From: Halomonas sp. | GTDB lineage: Bacteria; Pseudomonadota; Gammaproteobacteria; Pseudomonadales; Halomonadaceae | Reading direction: 5' to 3' | Length of the DNA stretch: 8,498 nt | Assembly (NCBI GenBank): GCA_003560175.1 | Contig: PWIZ01000172.1 | Coordinates: 1-8,498 of the forward strand | In this document: positions 1-6,453 of the stretch, one piece after another | How positions within the stretch are numbered: position 1 is the first letter of the stretch | How the letters are laid out: each line of letters starts with the position of its first letter | The notes under the pieces: model-generated | What the model was told of the DNA's origin: nothing | The model's database searches: none | What the model saw: only the letters and a program-made list of their open reading frames with translations | Position numbers and translations under genes: made by a program

Positions 1-56
1 AAAACAGCGATCTTCCGTGGACTCGGACGCTCGACGCGGACAAGGCCTTCCGCTGA
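1..56 (+). CDS. Possible 3' end of an upstream gene (partial, unidentified)
   Basis: The third forward frame is open from the window edge to a TGA at 54-56 and would encode a tail ending LDADKAFR. Its codons prefer G or C at the third position, like the other genes here, whereas the competing second frame, open to a TAA at 119-121, has a less typical pattern. The hairpin at 124-150 lies in the right place to end such a transcript. Only about 17 residues are visible, so no family can be assigned. It could equally be non-coding sequence. Confidence 0.3.
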   Translation, partial: NSDLPWTRTLDADKAFR

Positions 57-123
57 GAGAGATCACGAGTCCTGAGGCCTCGTCCGACCACCCTCGCCTC
101 AACTTCCGCTCATCCACCTAAGT

Positions 124-150
124 TCCGATGACGGGCAGCCCGTCATCGGA
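124..150. terminator. Perfect 12-bp hairpin between convergent genes
   Basis: TCCGATGACGGG (124-135) pairs perfectly with CCCGTCATCGGA (139-150) around a CAG loop. It lies about 40 bp beyond the stop codon of epmC and after the possible gene end at 56, which fits a bidirectional terminator. Neither side has a real T-tract, so termination would be weak or the hairpin may mainly protect the 3' ends of the messages. Confidence 0.55.
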
Positions 151-191
151 GCGGGTTGTCCCCCACCGGCAGTTCAGCGTCGATGCCGCGT

Positions 192-752
192 TCAGGCTAG
201 CAATGGCGCCCCAAGCCAACCACGCCCTGCGGCGATGGCCGCGTCGCGGCTGGCTCTCTCCCGATAGTAGCGCTGCAGGGCGAATCGAAAGGCGGCAGCA
301 CGTGGCGGCAGCCCCTCGCTCTCGTAACGCTCGGCCCGCGCCTCCACCCGAGCGATGAAGGCCTCACGGTCCACCTCGGTGTCGCCGCCCAGGTTGTCGA
401 CGCTGATATGGAAACACAAGCCACAGGCCCTCGAGAAGAGCCGCTCCAGGGCCTGGGGAGCCACCTCCACCGTCTCGAAGTCGCGCTGCTCATCAGCGTC
501 GCGCCCATCCGGCAGGTACCAGTAGCCGTAGTCCTCCCGCTGGCGTCGCGCCTCGCCGGCGATGCACCAGTGGCTGATCTCGTGCAGCGCGCTGGCATAG
601 AAGCCCCGCGCGAAGATCACCCGGTGGAAGGGCGTGTCGGCATCGGCGGGCAGATAGAGCGGCTCGTCGCCGCCACGCACCAGACGGGTGGCGAAAGTGT
701 CGTGGAACAGGCCGTCGAACAGGGCGATGACATCCTCGAGTCGGTGTTTCAC
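192..752 (-). CDS. epmC: Elongation factor P hydroxylase EpmC (YfcM family)
   Basis: The 186-residue product matches the YfcM/EpmC family along its length. This cytosolic enzyme hydroxylates the modified lysine of elongation factor P after EpmA and EpmB have attached beta-lysine; EF-P relieves ribosome stalling at polyproline. Visible family landmarks are DEPLYLPAD (29-37), FARGFYASALHEISHWCIAG (47-66) with the presumed metal-binding HExxH at 57-61, a GYWYLPDGRDA block, and EVAPQALE. The length is close to that of E. coli EpmC. The start is GTG: a GGAG Shine-Dalgarno lies about 6 nt upstream, and the nearby ATG at 765 is out of frame and stops after four codons. The gene is monocistronic, divergent from the MATE exporter, with a good promoter-like sequence just upstream. 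EpmA and EpmB are not in this window. Confidence 0.93.
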   Translation of the reverse strand: MKHRLEDVIALFDGLFHDTFATRLVRGGDEPLYLPADADTPFHRVIFARGFYASALHEISHWCIAGEARRQREDYGYWYLPDGRDADEQRDFETVEVAPQALERLFSRACGLCFHISVDNLGGDTEVDREAFIARVEARAERYESEGLPPRAAAFRFALQRYYRERASRDAAIAAGRGWLGAPLLA

Positions 753-781
753 GCAGGCTCCATGGACGAAGGGGAACCACC

Positions 782-809
782 ATTATAGGCCCCGGGCCGA
801 GCGGGCCAA
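782..809 (-). promoter_or_regulatory. Predicted sigma70-type promoter of epmC
   Basis: Reading the minus strand, TTGGCC (809-804) is followed after 16 bp by a perfect TATAAT (787-782). Transcription would begin around 775, giving a leader of only about 20-25 nt before the GTG start at 752, with the GGAG Shine-Dalgarno inside it. The -10 is a full consensus match; the -35 matches TTGACA at four of six positions. Confidence 0.55.
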
Positions 810-822
810 ACCCCTTGCGCAT

Positions 823-831
823 TGCTATAGT
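823..831 (+). promoter_or_regulatory. Possible extended -10 promoter of the MATE gene
   Basis: TGCTATAGT fits an extended -10 (TGn followed by TATAGT, five of six bases of TATAAT). No convincing -35 lies 16-18 bp upstream, which extended -10 promoters can tolerate. A start point near 838 would leave a leader of about 30 nt before the ATG at 869. It sits immediately upstream of the divergent epmC promoter, so the two could interfere. Confidence 0.35.
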
Positions 832-868
832 AGGCGGTTTTCTTGCCCTACCCGAAAAGCTCGACCGC

Positions 869-2335
869 ATGGAGCGCCCGATCTTGTTCAGTCCTATCGC
901 CCGCCTGCTCGCTACCGGCCGCCAGGAAACCCGCCCGCTGCTAGCCCTGACGCTGCCGATCTGCGGCGCGCAGCTCGCCCAGGCCGGCATGAGCGTGGCC
1001 GATGTGATGATGACCGGCCGGCTCAGCGCCACCGACCTGGCTGCCGTCTCGGTGGGCTCGAGCCTGTGGATGCCGCTGATGCTGTTCATGACCGGCACCC
1101 TGATGGGGCTGACACCCATCGTGGCGCATCTGATGGGCGGCAGGCGCCTGACCGGGATTCGACCCAATGTGCATCAGGCGCTCTGGGTGGCGCTGGTGCT
1201 GGGCGTGGTCGCGGCGGCCCTGCTGTGGTTTGCCGTCCAGCCGATCTTCGTGCTGATGGCGGTACCCGAAGAAGTGGCCAGGCGCTCGACGGCCTACCTG
1301 GCGGCCGTCGCCTTTGGCATGCCCGGCGCGGCGCTGTTCCAGGCGCTGCGCGCCTTCTCCGACGGCATGAACCACACCCGCCCCTCGCTGTGGATCAGCC
1401 TGATCGGTCTGGCGGTCAATATTCCCAGCAACTACGTACTGATCCACGGGGGCGACGGCCTCACCGCCCTGTTCGGTGACTGGCTGCCGGAATGGGTGCA
1501 GGCGCTGCCGGCGCTGGGCGCCTTCGGTTGCGGTATCGCCACGGCGCTGTCGCTGTGGATCATGTGCCTGGCCATGGTCCTCTACACCCGCCGTGCGCGG
1601 GCCTACCGCGAGGTGTCGCTGTGGCACTCGCCTTCCCTGCCGCGCCTTAAGATGATCGGTGAACTGCTCTATGTCGGCCTGCCCATCGGCGTGGCGATCT
1701 TCGTCGAGGTCACCCTGTTTACCGTGATCGCGCTGCTCATCGCCAGCCTGGGCGAGATCACCGTGGCGGCCCACCAGATCGCACTCAACTACACCTCGAT
1801 ACTCTTCATGCTGCCGCTCTCGCTGAGCATGGCGCTGACGGTAAGGGTCGGCAACACTCTGGGGCAGCAGCGGCCTGCCCATGCCCGCCAGGTGGCCGCC
1901 TTCGGCATTGCGTCAAGCGTTCTGGTCGCCATGCTCAACAGCGCCCTGCTCTGGTTTACCGCGGAATCGGTGATCGGCCTCTATACCCTCGACGCGGCCG
2001 TGCAACGTCTGGCCCTTTCGCTGGTCCTACTGGCCATGATCTTCCAGCTTTCTGATTCACTGCAGGTGAACCTGGCCGGCGCCCTGCGCGGCTACCGGGA
2101 CACCCGCATCATCATGTTGATCACCCTGGCCTCCTACTGGCTGGTCGGCCTCGCCGGTGGCCACTGGCTGGGAACCCGCGGGCTTTTCGGAGTGATCGAA
2201 CCAATGGGCGTTCATGGCTACTGGATCGGCCTGATCGGCGGTCTCACCGTGGCGACGGTTCTGCTCGGCGAGCGTCTCAGGCGGATCAGCCGGGCAGCGG
2301 CGGAGGGCAGACACGATGCGCTGGGCATCCACTGA
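869..2335 (+). CDS. norM: MATE-family multidrug/cation efflux transporter, NorM/MdtK type
   Basis: The 488-residue hydrophobic protein has about twelve membrane spans and is clearly a NorM/MdtK-type MATE transporter, which exports cationic drugs and dyes across the inner membrane using a Na+ or H+ gradient. Landmarks include LSATDLAAVSVGSSLW in the second span region, LTPIVAHLMGG after it, GLAVNIPSNYVLIHGG in mid-protein, FVEVTLFTVIALLIASLG, HQIALNYTSILFMLPLSLSM, ISP-free QLSDSLQVNLAGALRGYRDTR and a C-terminal EPMGVHGYWIGLIGG. The ATG at 869 is chosen because the only in-frame extension upstream starts with TTG at 815, lacks a Shine-Dalgarno and overlaps the probable promoter. The ATG itself has only a weak GAAAAG ahead of it. 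Compared with MdtK there are about 13 extra N-terminal residues and about 15 extra residues around 197-212. The gene ends inside the DUF3080 lipoprotein gene (20-bp overlap), so the two are probably cotranscribed. The substrate cannot be told from sequence. Confidence 0.9.
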   Translation: MERPILFSPIARLLATGRQETRPLLALTLPICGAQLAQAGMSVADVMMTGRLSATDLAAVSVGSSLWMPLMLFMTGTLMGLTPIVAHLMGGRRLTGIRPNVHQALWVALVLGVVAAALLWFAVQPIFVLMAVPEEVARRSTAYLAAVAFGMPGAALFQALRAFSDGMNHTRPSLWISLIGLAVNIPSNYVLIHGGDGLTALFGDWLPEWVQALPALGAFGCGIATALSLWIMCLAMVLYTRRARAYREVSLWHSPSLPRLKMIGELLYVGLPIGVAIFVEVTLFTVIALLIASLGEITVAAHQIALNYTSILFMLPLSLSMALTVRVGNTLGQQRPAHARQVAAFGIASSVLVAMLNSALLWFTAESVIGLYTLDAAVQRLALSLVLLAMIFQLSDSLQVNLAGALRGYRDTRIIMLITLASYWLVGLAGGHWLGTRGLFGVIEPMGVHGYWIGLIGGLTVATVLLGERLRRISRAAAEGRHDALGIH

Positions 2336-3347
2336 CAGAGGGCTGGTCACCCTGCTGATCGCGGGACTGGGCGGCCTGCTGAGCGCCTGTGGCAGCGGCG
2401 GCGACAGCAACGATATGCTCATCGACTACCAGCGGGACCTGGCCCAGCGCCTCGACCTGGCGCCCCCGTCGCCGGTCAGTCCCGGCAATATCGGCGCCTT
2501 TCCCGACCGGCGTGAGCGACTGGTGACGATCCCCGAGACCCGCGAGGGCATGCTCAACATCTTTGCCCTGCGCGAGTGCCATATCACCACCCTGGTCGCG
2601 GAGCGCAACAGCACCCTGGGGAGGGTCGCCCCGGCCAGTCAGCTGTGGCGCTACGAGTTGACGCTCTGGCAACGCCTGACCGACTGCCTGGCGAGTGAGG
2701 TGCCCGAGCGCCTCGCCGAGGCGGACCGTGAGAGACTCGAGCGTCTGACCGCCACCAAGACGGAGCAGCTGCCCCAGGCGGCCTGGAACGGCCTGTTCGG
2801 CTCAGACGAGTGGGCCGGCAACTTCTCGCGGGTGAGTTCAGCCTTACCTGCGGACGCCCTCTCGCCACCCGAGGCACAGCTGGAATCGCTCGGCTACCTG
2901 CAGGTGCTGACGGCGATAGCGGTGCAGGATGCCCCTCCGCCCGACCTGGAGGCCATGGAAGGACACCTGCGCGCCCTCAAGGAGCGCCCCTATACGGCCG
3001 AGTTGCTACGTACCCTGACGCTTGCCACCCAGCGCATGGACGAGGCTTCGCGCCTGGCCGAGCTCGCCCTGGCGCGCCATGACGGCTGCCTCACGTCTGC
3101 CCTCGAGGAGAGCGAAAGCGATGAGCGCCTCGCCCAGTGGCTGGAGGCTCTCAACGGTGCCGCCCACGCCTGGCTAGCCGAGCTCGATCCGCTGTTCGGC
3201 TCCCTCGCCTCACCCCCCGAAGCGGTCGGCGCCTACCAGAAAGAGTGGCTCTCCCGACACAACCCGTCAGCACCGCTGCCCGCCTTCGAGGCTGCACACA
3301 ATCACCACCAGGAACTGCGTCGAGCCCTGGCACGGCGCTGTCGTTAA
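2316..3347 (+). CDS. DUF3080 family lipoprotein
   Basis: The 343-residue protein begins with a lipoprotein signal: a short charged N-terminus, a hydrophobic stretch (10-22) and the lipobox LSAC with the acylated cysteine at residue 25. Glycine follows the cysteine, so there is no Asp retention signal and outer-membrane sorting is expected. The mature part resembles the DUF3080 family, with TIPETREGMLNIFALREC, RNSTLGRVAP and a mostly helical, leucine- and acid-rich remainder. No catalytic motif is evident and the family's function is unknown. The start at 2316 has a GGAGGG Shine-Dalgarno at 2302-2307 inside the MATE gene, and the 20-bp overlap points to one transcript and possibly translational coupling. 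A role in envelope homeostasis or in support of the exporter is a guess from position only. Confidence 0.8.
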   Translation: MRWASTDRGLVTLLIAGLGGLLSACGSGGDSNDMLIDYQRDLAQRLDLAPPSPVSPGNIGAFPDRRERLVTIPETREGMLNIFALRECHITTLVAERNSTLGRVAPASQLWRYELTLWQRLTDCLASEVPERLAEADRERLERLTATKTEQLPQAAWNGLFGSDEWAGNFSRVSSALPADALSPPEAQLESLGYLQVLTAIAVQDAPPPDLEAMEGHLRALKERPYTAELLRTLTLATQRMDEASRLAELALARHDGCLTSALEESESDERLAQWLEALNGAAHAWLAELDPLFGSLASPPEAVGAYQKEWLSRHNPSAPLPAFEAAHNHHQELRRALARRCR

Positions 3348-3493
3348 AGCCACGGGAAACGCGGCAGGGCTTAACCTGCTCCACGGTCTGTGCTATTGGT
3401 GACAGTGTGAGAGACGCAGTGCGCTTCCGAGCGGTCCGTGGAGCCCAGCTCCCCGCGCCGATGTCGTGATCACGCAGCATGTGGAGAGACGTC

Positions 3494-4225
3494 ATGGGAA
3501 TCCCGCTATCAAACCGCCCCGCCCGGGTCATCGACCTGGAGACGATGCGCCAGCGTTTGCTAGCCAGGCGTCGTCTGATACGCCTGGCCCCCGAGTTGGA
3601 CGGCCTCGAGATGGTCTACCGCCTGGCCTCGAGCCCCGACACCCTGTACGGCATGCCGCTGCTGGCCTGGGGGCTGCGTGAGGATGGCGAGGTCGTCGGC
3701 ATGGTGCCCTGGATGGAGTCGCTGACACCATGCCATCGCCTGGATGACCCAGAGCACGGCAGCTTCGTCGGCTATCGCGACCCCGAGACCGAGGAATTGT
3801 TCGAGCAGGCCCCGGAGCACAAGGTGTTCGAACTCGAGCACGCCGCCACCTACTTCGACTACGAGGACACCGAACAGGTCACCCTCATCCAGCAGATCCC
3901 CGAAACCCAGGGCACCCATGCTCTGTGCATGGACGAGGGAGATGCACCCTGGCAGCTCAAGCAGGTGTTCGGATGGCGGCTCTACAGCGATGGCGCCGTG
4001 GAGGCGCTGCTGGCAGACGAGCGGCTGGTCGAATCGACTCCGATTCTGCCTGGCGACTCCTGCCTCTACCCCGGCCATACCCGTCACCGCATGGTCTACT
4101 TCTTCCAGCGCCAGATCGCCAACCGCATCCGCCGTGAAGATCCCGCGACCCTGGAGGCGCTCGCCCTCATGGTAATGCCGGAGGCCAACAACCTTTCACC
4201 GGGCTGCCCCCCGGGACAGAATTAG
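3494..4225 (+). CDS. Conserved-looking hypothetical protein, 243 residues
   Basis: I do not recognise this family. The frame is open from 3479, but a GGAGAG Shine-Dalgarno at 3483-3488 lies five bases before the ATG at 3494, so the shorter form beginning MGIPLSNRP is preferred; the ATG at 3479 would have the Shine-Dalgarno inside its own coding region. The protein is soluble-looking: no signal peptide, no membrane span and no repeats. It is notably acidic in the middle, with dense Asp/Glu around GYRDPETEELFEQAP and EHAATYFDYEDTEQV. A PGDSCLYPGHTRHRMVYFF stretch near the C-terminus is the most motif-like segment. Codon use matches its neighbours, supporting a real gene. It is preceded by a 146-bp gap with no strong promoter and its stop codon interlocks with that of tusA on the other strand. 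Confidence 0.75.
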   Translation: MGIPLSNRPARVIDLETMRQRLLARRRLIRLAPELDGLEMVYRLASSPDTLYGMPLLAWGLREDGEVVGMVPWMESLTPCHRLDDPEHGSFVGYRDPETEELFEQAPEHKVFELEHAATYFDYEDTEQVTLIQQIPETQGTHALCMDEGDAPWQLKQVFGWRLYSDGAVEALLADERLVESTPILPGDSCLYPGHTRHRMVYFFQRQIANRIRREDPATLEALALMVMPEANNLSPGCPPGQN

Positions 4226-4485
4226 CCCAAACGGATAAAATAGCGGTAGCTGCCCTCGAGCTCCTCCTGGCGAATCAGCTCATGCCCCAGAAATTGGCAG
4301 AATTTCGGCACGTCCCGGGTCGTGGCCGGATCGCTGGCAATGACCATGAGCACCTCGCCGGAGCCCATGTCGCGCACCTTGTTGTGCATCAGCATGATCG
4401 GCTCGGGGCAGTAGAGCCCGGTGGTATCGAGCTCGACCTGAAAATCGGGAGCCGCCTCGGGCAAAACGTCACGGGAATCAACCAT
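4222..4485 (-). CDS. tusA: Sulfurtransferase TusA
   Basis: The 87-residue protein is a TusA/SirA-family persulfide carrier. In E. coli TusA takes sulfur from cysteine desulfurase IscS and passes it through TusBCD and TusE to MnmA for 2-thiolation of tRNA wobble uridine; related proteins serve other sulfur-relay pathways. The signature is present: LDTTGLYCPEPIM with the persulfide-carrying cysteine at residue 26, followed by the family block SDPATTRDVPKFC (51-63), FLGHEL and a C-terminal YRYFIRLG. Length is typical (about 80 residues) with a short N-terminal extension. The ATG at 4485 has a GAGG Shine-Dalgarno about 6 nt upstream. The gene is divergent from the ABM-fold gene (44-bp gap) and overlaps the upstream-strand gene's stop by 4 bp. 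TusBCDE are not in the window. Confidence 0.93.
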   Translation of the reverse strand: MVDSRDVLPEAAPDFQVELDTTGLYCPEPIMLMHNKVRDMGSGEVLMVIASDPATTRDVPKFCQFLGHELIRQEELEGSYRYFIRLG

Positions 4486-4529
4486 CGATGGCCTCGTCGT
4501 TGGGATCTACACTGTTGGGAGCAAGTTAG

Positions 4530-4820
4530 ATGATCAAGATCATTATCGAACGTCGGATCATGCCGGGGCTCGAGGAGGAGTACGAGGAAGCCGCTCGTGA
4601 AGCCATGCGCCATTCCCTGGGCGCACGGGGTTTCGTGGGTGGCGAAAGCCTCGTCGAGCTCGGCCACAGCGACCGACGCCTGATGATCACCAAGTGGCGC
4701 GACCTGCGCGCCTGGAAAGAATGGTACACCAGTGAGGAGCGCTCCCGGGTGATGCAGCGCCTGCTGCCGTTGCTCACCGAGGAGGAGCGCGTCCGCGTCT
4801 ACGAGCCGACCACTCACTGA
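4530..4820 (+). CDS. Antibiotic biosynthesis monooxygenase (ABM) fold protein
   Basis: The 96-residue protein fits the ABM/dimeric alpha-beta barrel family: an opening beta strand (MIKIIIERRI), an amphipathic helix rich in Glu (GLEEEYEEAAREAM), a central GFVGGESL turn-strand, a strand LMITKWRD and a following helix AWKEWYTSEERSRVM. That order of elements is typical of single-domain ABM proteins. Members include quinone monooxygenases, haem-degrading enzymes and many proteins of unknown activity. The residues seen here do not decide among them, and the family name should not be read as evidence of antibiotic synthesis. A GGGAG Shine-Dalgarno at 4517-4521 lies eight bases before the ATG. The gene stands alone, with tusA diverging on its left and rlmM converging on its right. 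Confidence 0.82.
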   Translation: MIKIIIERRIMPGLEEEYEEAAREAMRHSLGARGFVGGESLVELGHSDRRLMITKWRDLRAWKEWYTSEERSRVMQRLLPLLTEEERVRVYEPTTH

Positions 4821-4827
4821 AGCAGGT

Positions 4828-4851
4828 GGCCAGCGTCCATTGGCGCTGGCC
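4828..4851. terminator. Bidirectional hairpin between the ABM gene and rlmM
   Basis: GGCCAGCG (4828-4835) pairs perfectly with CGCTGGCC (4844-4851), and the loop can be closed further by a T-G and a C-G pair. It fills the 60-bp gap between two convergent stop codons. There is no T-tract on either side, so it is a terminator candidate by position rather than a canonical Rho-independent one. Confidence 0.5.
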
Positions 4852-4880
4852 GCTCATGCCGGGGTCGGAGCTCGCGGCTG

Positions 4881-5951
4881 CTAGTCCCGCAGGCGCACAT
4901 GTACCGTCACTTCCTCTCTATCGTGGTAAAGGTGGCGACAACTTATCTCCGCGGCGACTCCGGCACTGGCCAACGCCTCTTCCAGGCGAGTTAGGCAAGC
5001 CCGTACCTCCGGCCAGCGACGTTTCATCGGCAGCTTGAGGTTGAACACCGCCTCCCGGCACCAGCGCCGTACCAGCCAGCGCTCCATCATGGCCTCCACC
5101 CTCGACGGCTTGTCGACGATATCGCACACCAGCCAGTCGAGCCGATAAGGCGGCTCCCACACGAAACCATCCTCGCGCAGGTGCTCGATCTGCCCGGTGG
5201 CCATCAGCGCCTTGTCCATGGGCCCATTGTCGATGGCATAGACATGTATGCCGCGATGAACGAGCTGCCAGGTCCAGCCGCCGGGAGCCGCGCCCAGATC
5301 GGCGGCCTGCATTCCCTCGGCCAGGCGCGTGTCCCACTCCGATCGCGGCACGAACTCGTGCCATGCCTCCTCGAGCTTGAGGGTCGAGCGACTCGGGGCC
5401 GACCTGGGAAAGCGCAGGCGACGAATCCCCCCAAGCTGTTCGCTACGGTTGCCGGGGAAACTCAAGCCCAGCTGGACGCAGTCACCGGCGCTCCATAACA
5501 GATGCAGACGTCGTCCGCCGGCCTTGCGGCGCAGGGCGCCGCGCTTCTTGAGCAGCGACTCCAGCGGGCGCGTGAGCGCCTTGGCCAGCCCTCCCAGAGC
5601 CTTGCCATCGTTGGTATCGGGCGTCTCATGCCAGATACTTTCGAAACTCCAGCCGGACTCGACCGCCTGCTCGGTGATCGGTGAGAGTCGATCTTCCCGG
5701 TCCAGCGACAGCGGTGTCAGCGCCACCAGACTCTGCCGAGCGAAGACCAGCCCACTGAGTGGCAGGGCCCGATGCAGGCCGTTGGCCGGCTCCTCATCCG
5801 CCAAGCAGAAACGGACGAAGCCGCCTCCCGCCCCCTGGATAGCCTCGCCGGCCCAGCCTGCCTCAGCCGCCTTGTCGGCGAGCTCTTCGGCCAGGTCGCG
5901 CTCGAACCCGGGACGGCAGTAGAGCAGCAGCTCCGAGGCTGACCGGCTCAA
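4881..5951 (-). CDS. rlmM: 23S rRNA (cytidine-2498-2'-O)-methyltransferase RlmM
   Basis: The 356-residue product matches RlmM, which 2'-O-methylates C2498 in the peptidyl-transferase region of 23S rRNA using S-adenosylmethionine. An N-terminal THUMP-type RNA-binding part begins LLLYCRPGFE (8-17) and includes LVFARQ (68-73). The C-terminal Rossmann methyltransferase has SRSTLKLEEAWHEF from 187, the SAM loop DLGAAPGGWTWQLV (218-231), YAIDNGPM with Asp241, Asp277 in the LVCDIVDKP strand, and FNLKLPMKRRW with the presumed catalytic Lys306; spacing agrees with E. coli RlmM (366 residues). The frame stays open upstream to 6437, but family alignment begins at about 5940. The start chosen is TTG at 5951, six bases after GGGAGG, whose last two bases are the first two of the upstream gene's TGA (TTGA). 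That arrangement implies translational coupling to the DUF2721 gene. Confidence 0.92.
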   Translation of the reverse strand: MSRSASELLLYCRPGFERDLAEELADKAAEAGWAGEAIQGAGGGFVRFCLADEEPANGLHRALPLSGLVFARQSLVALTPLSLDREDRLSPITEQAVESGWSFESIWHETPDTNDGKALGGLAKALTRPLESLLKKRGALRRKAGGRRLHLLWSAGDCVQLGLSFPGNRSEQLGGIRRLRFPRSAPSRSTLKLEEAWHEFVPRSEWDTRLAEGMQAADLGAAPGGWTWQLVHRGIHVYAIDNGPMDKALMATGQIEHLREDGFVWEPPYRLDWLVCDIVDKPSRVEAMMERWLVRRWCREAVFNLKLPMKRRWPEVRACLTRLEEALASAGVAAEISCRHLYHDREEVTVHVRLRD

Positions 5952-6379
5952 GCGCCACCTCCCTGCTTTCCTGCCCGCGGCCTTCCGGTGCACAACTGGT
6001 TTTCCACATCCTGAAGCTGCACGTTCAAGGCGTTGGTGGAGATCTGGATCTCCCACAGGGAGTAGATCAGGGAGACCGATAGCGTCACCAGACTGACACC
6101 GAACAGAACCATGCCGGTGAGTTCGAGCGACAAGAAGAGGGCAAACATCGACAAAGTGCAGAGCAGAAAACTGAACACACCGGCCAGCTGCATCCGCTTG
6201 GTGAGAGAGATCCTCCGGCGCAGCAGCAGAATCTGACGCGTATTGGTCTCCTGGTGCTGGTTGCGTTCCTCCTGGGCCAGCTTGCGAATCAGCTGAGCCA
6301 GCACCAGGAAACGATTGGTATAGGCCAGCAACAGTAGCGAAATGGCCGGAAACAGCAGCGCCGGCGTTGTCAGGGTCAA
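5948..6379 (-). CDS. DUF2721 family membrane protein
   Basis: The 143-residue protein resembles the DUF2721 family of small inner-membrane proteins of unknown function. It begins LTTPALLFPAISLLLLAYTNRF, with a first membrane segment around residues 4-20. A basic, helical cytoplasmic-type stretch (about 33-62, rich in Arg, Gln and Glu) follows, then two closely spaced spans (about 64-85 and 88-110), and a charged tail. The start is TTG at 6379: GGAGAG lies five bases upstream, while the ATG at 6392 reads in another frame, namely the long empty extension of rlmM. Its TGA overlaps the TTG start of rlmM by two bases, and a possible extended -10 sequence lies just upstream, so the two genes probably form one operon. 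The link between a membrane protein of this type and rRNA methylation is unexplained. Confidence 0.82.
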   Translation of the reverse strand: MTLTTPALLFPAISLLLLAYTNRFLVLAQLIRKLAQEERNQHQETNTRQILLLRRRISLTKRMQLAGVFSFLLCTLSMFALFLSLELTGMVLFGVSLVTLSVSLIYSLWEIQISTNALNVQLQDVENQLCTGRPRAGKQGGGA

Positions 6380-6406
6380 GATGACTCTCCATAGCGAATA
6401 GTTGCA

Positions 6407-6418
6407 CCCATGATACCA
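6407..6418 (-). promoter_or_regulatory. Possible extended -10 promoter of the DUF2721-rlmM operon
   Basis: On the minus strand CTGGTATCATGG contains TGG directly before TATCAT (6415-6410), an extended -10 arrangement with five of six bases of TATAAT. The sequence 16-18 bp further upstream (around CGTGCC) is a poor -35. Initiation near 6403 would leave about 24 nt before the TTG start, including the GGAGAG Shine-Dalgarno. Confidence 0.35.
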
Positions 6419-6453
6419 GCGAGGCGGCCAACGGCACGAGAGAGACTCATCGT

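Noticed and set aside
815..868. MATE protein starting at TTG 815
   Set aside because: No ribosome binding site, and the segment overlaps the probable extended -10 promoter; the ATG at 869 fits the family length better.
408..1167. Several overlapping ORFs opposite or across epmC and the MATE start
   Set aside because: They cross the divergent promoter region or mirror known genes and show no family features or ribosome binding sites.
941..1882. 313-residue minus-strand ORF opposite the MATE gene
   Set aside because: It is rich in His, Gln, Arg and Gly, the usual composition of an antisense frame of a GC-rich membrane protein, and has no recognisable domain.
3364..3379. GCAGG...CCTGC inverted repeat after the DUF3080 gene as a terminator
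   Set aside because: Only five pairs and no T-tract; too weak to call.
3371..3399. Promoter TTAACC - 17 bp - TATTGG before the 243-residue gene
   Set aside because: Spacing is right but the -10 matches only three of six bases.
5952..6437. N-terminal extension of the rlmM reading frame to 6437
   Set aside because: The extra 162 residues are low in family resemblance and lie over the DUF2721 gene in another frame. RlmM similarity begins just after 5951, where a TTG has a strong Shine-Dalgarno.
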